From: an uncultured Lachnospiraceae bacterium | GTDB lineage: Bacteria; Bacillota; Clostridia; Lachnospirales; Lachnospiraceae | Length of the DNA: 64,000 nt | Reading direction: 5' to 3' | NCBI GenBank assembly: GCA_910577045.1 | Contig: CAJTLB010000003.1 | Coordinates: forward strand, 1 to 64,000 | Shown here: positions 37,214 to 45,382 of the stretch, piece by piece | How the letters are laid out: each line of letters opens with the position of its first letter | Numbering within the stretch: the stretch's first letter is position 1 | Made by a program: the position numbers and the translations under genes | Notes under the pieces: generated by a model | What the model saw: the letters and a program-made list of their open reading frames with translations, nothing else | Told to the model about the DNA's origin: nothing | Databases searched by the model: none

Positions 37214-39463
37214 TTGGCTGGACAAAATAGTATGCACCATGGATTAGTGGAATATATCTTATCTATTATGGATTTTCCGCAAAAACAGTTAATTGCGCAG
37301 GAGAACCAGGAGGTATCAGAGGAATCAAAGAAATTGTTTCCGTTTTTAGAGGCAGTATATAGCCAAATGGCGGATGAAGTAAGAAAGTTTATGGATAAAA
37401 TGCCAGGAGGTTTTTTTATTTACCGGGCAGATGGAAATGAAGAAATTATATATGCAAACAGGGCACTGCTTTTTCTTTTTCAATGTAATACTATGCAAGA
37501 ATTCCAAGAACTAACAGGGAATACATTCCGTGGTTTAGTCCATCCAGAGGATATAGAGGAAGTGGAGGCAAGCATTAAAGAACAGCTTGCCCATAGCCGA
37601 TATGATATGGATTATGTGGAATACCGGATTATTAGGAAGGATGGGAAGATACGTTGGATAGAAGATTATGGGCATTTTATACATAGTGAATCAGTAGGGG
37701 ATATATTTTATGTCTTTGTTGGCGATGCAACAGATAAAAAGAGGAGGCAAGAAAAGGAAAGAAATGCCTTGCTCAGTAAAAGGAGCCAAAGGGAAAAATT
37801 GTTGCAAAGCCAAATTGAACAATATGATAAAGAATTAAAAGTAATCCACCAGGAGCATTTGCGAAGGCTGGAAATAATAGAAGGGCTTAGTACAAATTAT
37901 GAATCGATTTTGTATGCAGATTTGGATTCGAATGAGGTTTTGCCATACCGGATGAGTAACCGGATTGAAAGGCAGTTTGGAGAAAGTTTTGAGGCACGTG
38001 ATTTTGTTTGGTTTATGTCAGATTACATCCGTACATGGGTATGTGAGGAGGATAAAGAAACGATTTCTAAAGTGACAACACCAAACTATATTTGTGATAA
38101 ATTATCAAGGAATAAAACATTTTATGTGAATTATAAGGTATTAAATAATAAAGAAATGCAGTATCTCCAGCTTCGTATTGTAGATACAGGGAGTACAGGG
38201 CATATTTCCCAGATTGTAATCGGATGCCGGAGAGTAGATGAAGAAGTTAGATATGAAATGAAACAAAAAGAGATATTTGAAGGGGCATTAAGGGATGCAA
38301 AACTTGCCAATATTGCTAAAAATACATTTTTATCTAATATGTCCCATGATATGCGTACTCCTTTAAATGCTATTGTTGGTTTTACGGCATTGGCGAAAAA
38401 CCATATAAATGAACCAGAGAAAACATTAGATTTTTTGGAGAAAATAGAGTCTTCCAGTGAGCAGCTATTGCATTTAATTAATAATATATTGGAAATAACT
38501 AGGATAGAATCAGGGAAAATGCAAAAGGAAGAAATGGTGTTTAGTTTGTTTGATGTAATGCAGGATATTCAGAAAACAATGAAACCTTATGCAGAGGCAA
38601 AAGAGATTGCGTTTTCTATAGATATGATTGATTTTAAACATAATAGTGTAATAGGCGATCGGGAAAAATTAAATAGAATTTTAATGTGCCTTGTCAGTAA
38701 TGCTATTAAATATACAAATAGAGAAGGAAATGTAAGGGTTACAGTAGTAGAAAAAAATGCTACAAATAATTATGCCACATATCATTTTGTTGTAGAAGAT
38801 AATGGGATAGGAATAGGGGAAGAGTATTTAGAACGAATTTTTGAACCGTTTGAACGAGTGGAGAATACTACATTAAGTGGTGTGTATGGGACAGGGTTGG
38901 GCTTAACAATTGCAAAGAATTTTGTAGAAATGATGTCAGGAAGCATTAGTGTCCAAAGCAGCCCCGGGAATGGCAGCAGGTTTATGGTTGGCTTAAGTTT
39001 TCGGATACAAGAAAGTTCGCCAGATTCCGTAGAAAGCACAAAAGACATATTAATAAAATTGTTAAATAAAAGAAAGGTGCTATTAGTAGATGATAATGAG
39101 CTTAATTTAGAAATTGCAGCAGAATTATTACAAGATATTGGGGTCCAGGTAGATATGGCAGAAAATGGGAAAATTGCTGTTGAAAAAATAATTAGCTCTA
39201 TGCCAGGCGAGTATGCCCTTATTTTAATGGATATCCAGATGCCAGTAATGGATGGATATCAGGCTGCTAGGGCAATTCGCGCAGCAAAGGATACTGGATT
39301 AGCAAATATTCCAATTATTGCCTTATCGGCAAACGCATTTGAAGAGGATCAGCGGAAATCTTGGGAAAGCGGCATGAATGCACATATGGCAAAACCATTT
39401 AATATGCCTAAATTAATGGAGTTAATGATATCGGTGCTATGCCATAAAGAGGAAAAAATATAA
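37214..39463 (+). CDS. Orphan hybrid sensor histidine kinase with PAS and C-terminal receiver
   Basis: A 749-residue soluble protein. A PAS domain (about 60-175, ending YVFVGDATD) is followed by a coiled coil and a second, divergent sensor region (about 230-345), a HisKA domain with NMSHDMRTPLNAIVG, an HATPase with DNGIGIGEEYLERIFEPF and GTGLGLTIAKN, and a receiver with LLVDDNELN and LMDIQMPVMDG. There is no transmembrane helix and no partner gene. GAGGTGA, a full match to the anti-Shine-Dalgarno, lies seven bases before TTG 37214, so I choose this over GTG 37202, which overlaps it. Confidence 0.85.
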   Translation: MAGQNSMHHGLVEYILSIMDFPQKQLIAQENQEVSEESKKLFPFLEAVYSQMADEVRKFMDKMPGGFFIYRADGNEEIIYANRALLFLFQCNTMQEFQELTGNTFRGLVHPEDIEEVEASIKEQLAHSRYDMDYVEYRIIRKDGKIRWIEDYGHFIHSESVGDIFYVFVGDATDKKRRQEKERNALLSKRSQREKLLQSQIEQYDKELKVIHQEHLRRLEIIEGLSTNYESILYADLDSNEVLPYRMSNRIERQFGESFEARDFVWFMSDYIRTWVCEEDKETISKVTTPNYICDKLSRNKTFYVNYKVLNNKEMQYLQLRIVDTGSTGHISQIVIGCRRVDEEVRYEMKQKEIFEGALRDAKLANIAKNTFLSNMSHDMRTPLNAIVGFTALAKNHINEPEKTLDFLEKIESSSEQLLHLINNILEITRIESGKMQKEEMVFSLFDVMQDIQKTMKPYAEAKEIAFSIDMIDFKHNSVIGDREKLNRILMCLVSNAIKYTNREGNVRVTVVEKNATNNYATYHFVVEDNGIGIGEEYLERIFEPFERVENTTLSGVYGTGLGLTIAKNFVEMMSGSISVQSSPGNGSRFMVGLSFRIQESSPDSVESTKDILIKLLNKRKVLLVDDNELNLEIAAELLQDIGVQVDMAENGKIAVEKIISSMPGEYALILMDIQMPVMDGYQAARAIRAAKDTGLANIPIIALSANAFEEDQRKSWESGMNAHMAKPFNMPKLMELMISVLCHKEEKI

Positions 39464-39473
39464 TAAGTAATAA

Positions 39474-39675
39474 AGTGGATAAATAGGCTTTGTTTTGTGG
39501 ATATTTTTGTGTATAAGTGTTATATAGTGTGGATAAATAAGAAAAAATAAGTGGAAAAAGAAGAGAGTTATCCACAAAAGGCTTATAATATAGCAAAAAT
39601 AAACAGAAAGATACAAGAGATATTGTAGATAACCTGTGGAAAACTAATATAAAAGTAAGAAGAAAATGTGGAAAA
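39474..39675. other. DnaA-box cluster outside the origin
   Basis: In a non-coding stretch between two convergent genes there are three perfect DnaA boxes: TTATACACA (complement, 39508-39516), TTATCCACA (complement, 39528-39536) and TTATCCACA (39568-39576). One-mismatch boxes are at 39474-39482, 39496-39504, 39624-39632, 39635-39643 and 39667-39675. It is about 25 kb from oriC and not at a promoter. Confidence 0.75.
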
Positions 39676-39691
39676 ATAAATAAGCGACTAT

Positions 39692-39740
39692 AAAAAAGAA
39701 GCAAAACATAGAATTTATTGTTTTGCTTCTTTTGTTATTT
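39692..39740. terminator. Bidirectional terminator between hybrid kinase and adhE
   Basis: AAAAGAAGCAAAACA (39694-39708) pairs with TGTTTTGCTTCTTTT (39719-39733), with A-rich and T-rich flanks, so it can stop transcription from both sides. Confidence 0.8.
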
Positions 39741-39760
39741 TAATCTATAAAAGCTTTGTT

Positions 39761-42367
39761 TTAATTTCCGTAATAAGCCTTTAAATACATATCTTTAATT
39801 TCACTCATTAATGGATATCTTGGGTTAGCTCCTGTACATTGGTCATCAAATGCTTGTTCTACCATGGCATCAAGGGTATCTAAGAAATGTTTTTCATCAA
39901 TGCCATAATCTTTAATGGTTTTCTTAATGCCGACACTTTCTTTCAGGGCTTCAATTTTTTCTATTAATTTCTGTACAGCCTCTTTATCGTCCTTTGCCTG
40001 TATTCCACAGAAGCGGGCACATTCTGCATAACGTGCCTGAGTATGTGGATATTGGTATTGGGAGAAGGTTCCCATTTTAGGAGGACATTCGTTTGCATTA
40101 AATTCTACTACTAAACTAATTAAAAGGGCATTTGCCACACCATGGGGAAGATGGTGGAAAGCTCCTAATTTATGCGCCATAGAATGGCATACGCCAAGGA
40201 AAGCATTAGCAAAAGCCATACCTGCCATACAAGAAGCATCTGCCATTTTATTTCTAGCTTCTACATTTGTCCCGTCTGCATAAGCAGTAGGAAGATAATC
40301 GAACACATTTTTCATAGCTTTTAATGCAAGGCCATCCGTATAGTCAGTTGCCATAACAGACGCATATGCTTCTAAAGCATGGGTTAAAACATCGACACCA
40401 GAAGCACTGGTAAGGCCTTTTGGCTGGCTCATCATATTATCAGTATCTATAATTGCCATATTTGGCATTAATTCATAGTCTGCAAGAGGATATTTAACAC
40501 CTGTCTCCTGATCGGTAATAACAGCAAAAGGTGTTACTTCAGAACCTGTTCCAGAAGAAGTTGGGATTGCTACAAAATATGCTTTTTCACCCATTTTAGG
40601 GAAGGTATAAACTCTCTTACGGATATCTACAAAACGCATTGCCATATCTTGGAAGTCTACTTCTGGATGTTCGTACATTACCCACATAATTTTACCAGCG
40701 TCCATGGCAGAACCGCCGCCTAATGCAATAATGCAGTCTGGCTGGAAAGCGGTCATTGCTTTCGCGCCTTCTTGTGCGTTAGCAAGGGTAGGATCTGGCT
40801 GTACATTAGAAAATACAGTGTGTACAATGCCTAACTCATCTAATTTATCAGTAATTGGCTTTGTATAACCGTTCATATATAAGAAGGAGTCTGTAACAAT
40901 AAAAGCTCTTTTTTTGCCCATAACGTCCCTTAATTCATTTAAGGCAACTGGCATACATCCCTTTTTAAAGTATACTTTTTGTGGTGCGCGGAACCAAAGC
41001 ATATTTTCTCTCCTTTCAGCTACGGTCTTAATATTAAGCAGATGTTTTACACCTACATTTTCAGAAACGGAGTTACCGCCCCAAGAACCGCATCCAAGAG
41101 TAAGAGATGGAAGCAGTTTAAAGTTATATAAATCTCCAATACCGCCGTGGGAAGAAGGAGTGTTGACAAGGATACGGCAAGTTTTCATAGCTGCTGCATG
41201 TTTTGCCATTTTTTCTGCTTCATTTACATTAATATAAAGGGAAGAAGTATGCCCATAACCGCCATCTGCTACAAGCTGTTCTGCTTTCTGAAGGGCTTCA
41301 TCAAAAGTCTTAGCTTTGTACATAGCAAGTACAGGGGATAATTTTTCATGGGCAAATTCTTCAGCAATATCTACAGATTCTACTTCACCTATAATAATTT
41401 TTGTAGTTTCAGGTACTTCTACGCCGGCAAGTTTTGCAATAGTATAAGCGCTCTGGCCTACAATTTTAGCGTTTAGGGCGCCATTTATAATAATTGTTTT
41501 ACGGACTTTTTCAATTTCGGCTGGTTTTAAGAAATAACAACCGCGAAGTTCAAATTCTTTCCTTACTTCATCATAAACCTTTTCTAAAACGGTAACAGAT
41601 TGTTCTGATGCACAAATCATGCCATTGTCAAAGGTTTTAGAATGGATAATAGAACTAACAGCCATTTTAATATCTGCTGTGTCATCAATAATAACAGGAG
41701 TATTGCCTGCGCCTACGCCAAGGGCTGGTTTTCCAGAGGAATATGCAGCCTTAACCATGCCAGGGCCGCCGGTTGCAAGGATAATATCCGCATTTTTCAT
41801 TACCTCATTGGTAAGCTCTAGGGAAGGGACGTCAATCCAGCTAATAATGCCTTCTGGCGCACCTGCCGCCACGGCTGCTTCAAGTACAATCCTAGCTGCT
41901 GCAATGGTACAGCCTTTTGCCCTTGGATGAGGGGAAATAATAATTGCATTCCTGGTTTTTAAAGCTAATAATGTTTTAAAAATAGCTGTGGAGGTTGGGT
42001 TTGTAGTTGGGATAACAGCAGCAATTAATCCAATAGGTTCTGCAACCTTTTTTATGCCATATGCCTTATCTTCTTCAATAATACCGCAGGTTTTTGTAGT
42101 TCTGTATGCGTTATAGATATATTCTGCCGCATAATGGTTTTTAATTACCTTATCCTCTACAACACCCATCCCAGTTTCCTCTACTGCCATTTTAGCGAGA
42201 GGGATTCTTTGTTTATTTGCAGCTACAGCTGCTGCAAAGAAGATTTTATCTACTTGTTCCTGTGTAAAGGTAGCAAATTCTCTTTGTGCTTGGCGCATAG
42301 CATCCATTCTGGCATAAAGAGCATCTACATTGTCAATAATGGTTGGTAATGCCTTACTGTTTTCCAT
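39761..42367 (-). CDS. adhE: Bifunctional acetaldehyde-CoA/alcohol dehydrogenase AdhE
   Basis: An 868-residue fusion that turns acetyl-CoA into acetaldehyde and then ethanol, using two NADH. The N-terminal aldehyde dehydrogenase half (1-440) has the catalytic cysteine in DNGMICASEQS, and the C-terminal iron alcohol dehydrogenase half (about 450-868) has LGGGSAMDAGKIMW and HSMAHKLG. This length is standard. It is a main electron sink in fermentation. A perfect promoter overlapped by a Rex-like site lies upstream. Confidence 0.97.
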   Translation of the reverse strand: MENSKALPTIIDNVDALYARMDAMRQAQREFATFTQEQVDKIFFAAAVAANKQRIPLAKMAVEETGMGVVEDKVIKNHYAAEYIYNAYRTTKTCGIIEEDKAYGIKKVAEPIGLIAAVIPTTNPTSTAIFKTLLALKTRNAIIISPHPRAKGCTIAAARIVLEAAVAAGAPEGIISWIDVPSLELTNEVMKNADIILATGGPGMVKAAYSSGKPALGVGAGNTPVIIDDTADIKMAVSSIIHSKTFDNGMICASEQSVTVLEKVYDEVRKEFELRGCYFLKPAEIEKVRKTIIINGALNAKIVGQSAYTIAKLAGVEVPETTKIIIGEVESVDIAEEFAHEKLSPVLAMYKAKTFDEALQKAEQLVADGGYGHTSSLYINVNEAEKMAKHAAAMKTCRILVNTPSSHGGIGDLYNFKLLPSLTLGCGSWGGNSVSENVGVKHLLNIKTVAERRENMLWFRAPQKVYFKKGCMPVALNELRDVMGKKRAFIVTDSFLYMNGYTKPITDKLDELGIVHTVFSNVQPDPTLANAQEGAKAMTAFQPDCIIALGGGSAMDAGKIMWVMYEHPEVDFQDMAMRFVDIRKRVYTFPKMGEKAYFVAIPTSSGTGSEVTPFAVITDQETGVKYPLADYELMPNMAIIDTDNMMSQPKGLTSASGVDVLTHALEAYASVMATDYTDGLALKAMKNVFDYLPTAYADGTNVEARNKMADASCMAGMAFANAFLGVCHSMAHKLGAFHHLPHGVANALLISLVVEFNANECPPKMGTFSQYQYPHTQARYAECARFCGIQAKDDKEAVQKLIEKIEALKESVGIKKTIKDYGIDEKHFLDTLDAMVEQAFDDQCTGANPRYPLMSEIKDMYLKAYYGN

Positions 42368-42407
42368 GTTACTCCTCCTATATTATAATTAAATTGAAAC
42401 AATGCTG

Positions 42408-42436
42408 ATTATAATACATTGTTAAAAGATTGTCAA
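42408..42436 (-). promoter_or_regulatory. adhE promoter
   Basis: Perfect -35 TTGACA (42431-42436), 17-base spacer, perfect -10 TATAAT (42408-42413) on the minus strand. An inverted repeat AACAATG / CATTGTT flanks the -10. Confidence 0.85.
42419..42436. promoter_or_regulatory. Candidate Rex operator on adhE promoter
   Basis: The plus strand reads TTGTTAAAAGATTGTCAA. Against the clostridial Rex consensus TTGTTAANNNNTTAACAA the left half matches 7 of 7 and the right half 5 of 7. It covers the -35 and spacer, a position where a bound NADH-sensing repressor would block the polymerase. Confidence 0.5.
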
Positions 42437-42443
42437 TATAAAA

Positions 42444-43619
42444 TTATACAGAAAATGATTCTGATGAAATACGCCAATAATTTAAGATGGAAAAGCCCAC
42501 CATCAGTACAGCATCAATTACAAGAAAGCTGATTCCACCAGAAATTCCTGCAAAGTCGGCAATCCAGCCTACTATTTGCGGGGCTATTATGCCGCCTAAT
42601 GCTGACATTGCCATAAGGAGGGACATGCCAGAGGTGCTTCCCTTTAATAAAGTACCAGCGCTTGCAATGCTGGTCGGGTAAATCCCGGCAAGGAAGAACC
42701 CAATAAATGCCATTGCTATTGTAATTAGAATAATATTCTGGCTGGAAATTAATAAGAATAGGGAAAGTGTGCTTCCAATGCAGTTAATAAGCAGTAAAAG
42801 TTTTTTTGGCACTTTTTCGGATAACCATGCACAGGTAAGGCGCCCTACCATAATTACAATCCATGTGACAGAAACTAGGTTGGTTGCATAAGAATCGCTC
42901 ATTATGCCAATATTTTGCAAGTAGGTAACAAACCATCCATTCACACAATTCTCTACACCCATATAGAAAAATAGCACAAGCCCCATACAATAAAACTGAA
43001 AACTTTTTAAATAGGGGCGGGCATTGTTTGTAGCAATTATTTTTTCCTTTTTTAGGATAGGTTCTTCTTTTTTTAATGGCATAGTGGCAAAACTAATTAA
43101 AGAAGAAAAATATAATAGTATAACAAAATATAAAATATGTTTCCAACTAAAGGAAAGGGCAGTCATGCTAGAAGTAAGGAAAGGCGCAAGAAAAGCCCCA
43201 AATGCAAAAAAAGTGTGTAAAATATTAAGCGCAGCAGGGGTGCCATCGCCATAATCATTAATAATACTATTATTAAAAATACTAACGGAACCTCTCCCTA
43301 TCCCCATAAGGAAGAAACATAAGTATAAGATACTGGTAGGAGGCGGGAGGGTAATGGCAGCCAGGCAAATAGGAAAAAGGGCAGCCAGCATAACAACAGT
43401 TCTTTTTCTTCCTAGTTTTTTAGATAAAATTGGATATAATAAACTAGCACATAAGTTGCCAATCGCCATAGCAGATAATAGGCCGCCTGCTATGCCATAA
43501 CTAATCCCTGTATCACGTATAAGATAAGGAAGAATGGAGCCGATAAAAAGTACAACCATCCCATTTATAAGAAAGCCATAGTAGCAGCGGTAAAACATAG
43601 ATTTTTTTTGAGTTATCAT
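42444..43619 (-). CDS. Major facilitator superfamily transporter
   Basis: A 391-residue protein with about 12 transmembrane helices. Family marks are the cytoplasmic loop KKLGRKRTVV between helices 2 and 3 and the corresponding KKLLLLINC segment in the second half. It resembles sugar/fucose permease-type MFS proteins in overall layout, but no substrate motif is clear. It ends eight bases from the adhE promoter. A promoter lies at 43674-43702. Confidence 0.85.
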   Translation of the reverse strand: MITQKKSMFYRCYYGFLINGMVVLFIGSILPYLIRDTGISYGIAGGLLSAMAIGNLCASLLYPILSKKLGRKRTVVMLAALFPICLAAITLPPPTSILYLCFFLMGIGRGSVSIFNNSIINDYGDGTPAALNILHTFFAFGAFLAPFLTSSMTALSFSWKHILYFVILLYFSSLISFATMPLKKEEPILKKEKIIATNNARPYLKSFQFYCMGLVLFFYMGVENCVNGWFVTYLQNIGIMSDSYATNLVSVTWIVIMVGRLTCAWLSEKVPKKLLLLINCIGSTLSLFLLISSQNIILITIAMAFIGFFLAGIYPTSIASAGTLLKGSTSGMSLLMAMSALGGIIAPQIVGWIADFAGISGGISFLVIDAVLMVGFSILNYWRISSESFSV

Positions 43620-43673
43620 TGGAATCTCCCTAATATATTGATTTTAAGCTAAGATAGTGATAGTATAGAGGTT

Positions 43674-43702
43674 ATGGTAGCATAGAAGAGGCTATATGTC
43701 AA
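43674..43702 (-). promoter_or_regulatory. Promoter of the MFS gene
   Basis: -35 TTGACA (43697-43702), 17-base spacer, -10 TACCAT (43674-43679) on the minus strand, about 55 bases before the start codon. Confidence 0.55.
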
Positions 43703-43783
43703 TTTTATCTTCTCCGTTTATAAGACTTTCACCTAGGAGTATTTAGACAAAATTACAAAGCATAAAAATAGGAGGATACACAG

Positions 43784-44380
43784 ATGGAATATAATATTTA
43801 TGCAATAGGGATTATGACAGCGATTGTTTCTTTTCTAGGGTTTGTTGTAGAAAATATTTGGCTGGCAATATCAAAAGGATATATTAATAACCGAAATATG
43901 AATACCCCATTTTTACTTGGTTATGGTTTATTAATTATGTTTATGTATTTTACAATTGGGACCCCAGGAAAATTAGCGGAATGGAAGATTTTTAAGAAGG
44001 CAAAAACAAAGTTTGCCAAATATATGGTATATTTTTTGTGTGCAATGTTAATTGTTAGTATTAGTGAAATTGTGCTTGGCGTAGTAGTGGAAGAACTTTG
44101 TGGTTTTGAATATTGGAATTATTCAAATATTCCATTACATATTACAAAGTATACTTCTGTACCAACCAGCATGGCATTTGCCACGATGATAACCTTTGTA
44201 ATGGGAAAGTTATTTAATCCTATTATGAATTGGATTGTGCAGGTAGATTGTACGTGGATCCGGGTTTTAAGCATTATATTAATTGTAATTATGGCATTTG
44301 ATTTTATAATTAGTTTTTACCATATGATACATAACCGTAATTTTTACCTTAAGTGGAAAATAATTTTTCGTTGTAAATAA
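43784..44380 (+). CDS. CmpB-like integral membrane protein (putative ABC transporter type IV family)
   Basis: A 198-residue protein with about five transmembrane helices (near 5-25, 45-65, 82-105, 125-148, 165-185). The motif GYINNRNMNTPFLLGYG between the first two helices is the mark of the PF06541 family, named after CmpB but without proven transport function. AGGAGG precedes the start. It is followed by the DUF3881 gene after 44 bases. Confidence 0.78.
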   Translation: MEYNIYAIGIMTAIVSFLGFVVENIWLAISKGYINNRNMNTPFLLGYGLLIMFMYFTIGTPGKLAEWKIFKKAKTKFAKYMVYFLCAMLIVSISEIVLGVVVEELCGFEYWNYSNIPLHITKYTSVPTSMAFATMITFVMGKLFNPIMNWIVQVDCTWIRVLSIILIVIMAFDFIISFYHMIHNRNFYLKWKIIFRCK

Positions 44381-44424
44381 GGAATACAAAATAAGAAAAT
44401 ATATTAAATATGGAGTGATAGGAG

Positions 44425-45315
44425 ATGCATGCGTATTTAAGATCAATAGGGTTAAAAGAAATTATTAATAAGAAGGAATTGAAAAACCTGCTTTTGGAAG
44501 TAATAGAAAATCCAGATGAACAAAAAATTGTATCAGTGGATAATGCAGGTGGGAATGTGGCAGAGCTCAAGAAAAATTTTGCAGATAATATGGGTATTTT
44601 GATACATGGATATTATGATGAAGATGGGAAATTTGAGATGGAATATTATATCCCATATTTAGAAGGCAAAGCAAAGCCAGTGGAAGATAATATAGCAATT
44701 ACTAGGCATATATCCAGAGAATCCTTTGCTGGGGTATGTGAAGATATGCGGGTCGGGGCTACTTTAATTTATTATTTGATCAATGGGATTGATTACTTGG
44801 ATATTATAATGAGGCAAGATTCTGCTTATTTCCAGACAAAGGTTTGTTTATCGGGGCTTTCTGTATCAGGGACAGTTTTATTCCCGGTTAGTAAAAATGA
44901 AAAACAGAAAGAAAAATGCCGGATAGAGATGATGAACCGGAGAAAGTTAATGTCCGAAGCAAAACGGGGCGATGAGGCAGCAATAGAAAGCTTAACCATT
45001 GAAGATTTGGATACCTATACAAAAATTTCAAGAAGAATCCGTACAGAAGATGTATTTACGATTGTAGATTCTTCCTTTATGCCTTATGGGGTAGAATGTG
45101 ACCAATATTCTATTGTTGGGGAAATTAAAAGTGTAGATATGGTAAAGAATAGGTATAGCGGAGAGGCAATTTATATTCTTGAAGTAGATTGTAATGATTT
45201 TGAAGTAAGCATTGGCATTAATATAGAAGATTTAACTGGAGAACCACAGGTTGGAAGAAGGTTTAAGGGATCTATCTGGCTGCTTGGGCAAGTGTATTTT
45301 GACCTTGTGAAGTAA
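44425..45315 (+). CDS. DUF3881 family protein
   Basis: A 296-residue soluble protein starting MHAYLRSIGLKEI, which is typical for DUF3881, a family seen mainly in Lachnospiraceae. It lacks membrane segments and known catalytic motifs. The C-terminal part (about 210-296) is beta-rich. The GGAG at 44421 abuts the ATG; another GGAG nine bases upstream may act instead. Function unknown. Confidence 0.78.
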   Translation: MHAYLRSIGLKEIINKKELKNLLLEVIENPDEQKIVSVDNAGGNVAELKKNFADNMGILIHGYYDEDGKFEMEYYIPYLEGKAKPVEDNIAITRHISRESFAGVCEDMRVGATLIYYLINGIDYLDIIMRQDSAYFQTKVCLSGLSVSGTVLFPVSKNEKQKEKCRIEMMNRRKLMSEAKRGDEAAIESLTIEDLDTYTKISRRIRTEDVFTIVDSSFMPYGVECDQYSIVGEIKSVDMVKNRYSGEAIYILEVDCNDFEVSIGINIEDLTGEPQVGRRFKGSIWLLGQVYFDLVK

Positions 45316-45382
45316 GTATACATTTTTCTTTCTAGGGGAGAATAAGGTTAAAAAAGATTGTATAGAAAGGCATGGTATTGAA

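Noticed and set aside
41619..41930. 103-codon plus-strand frame within adhE
   Set aside because: Shadow of the conserved aldehyde dehydrogenase half on the other strand.
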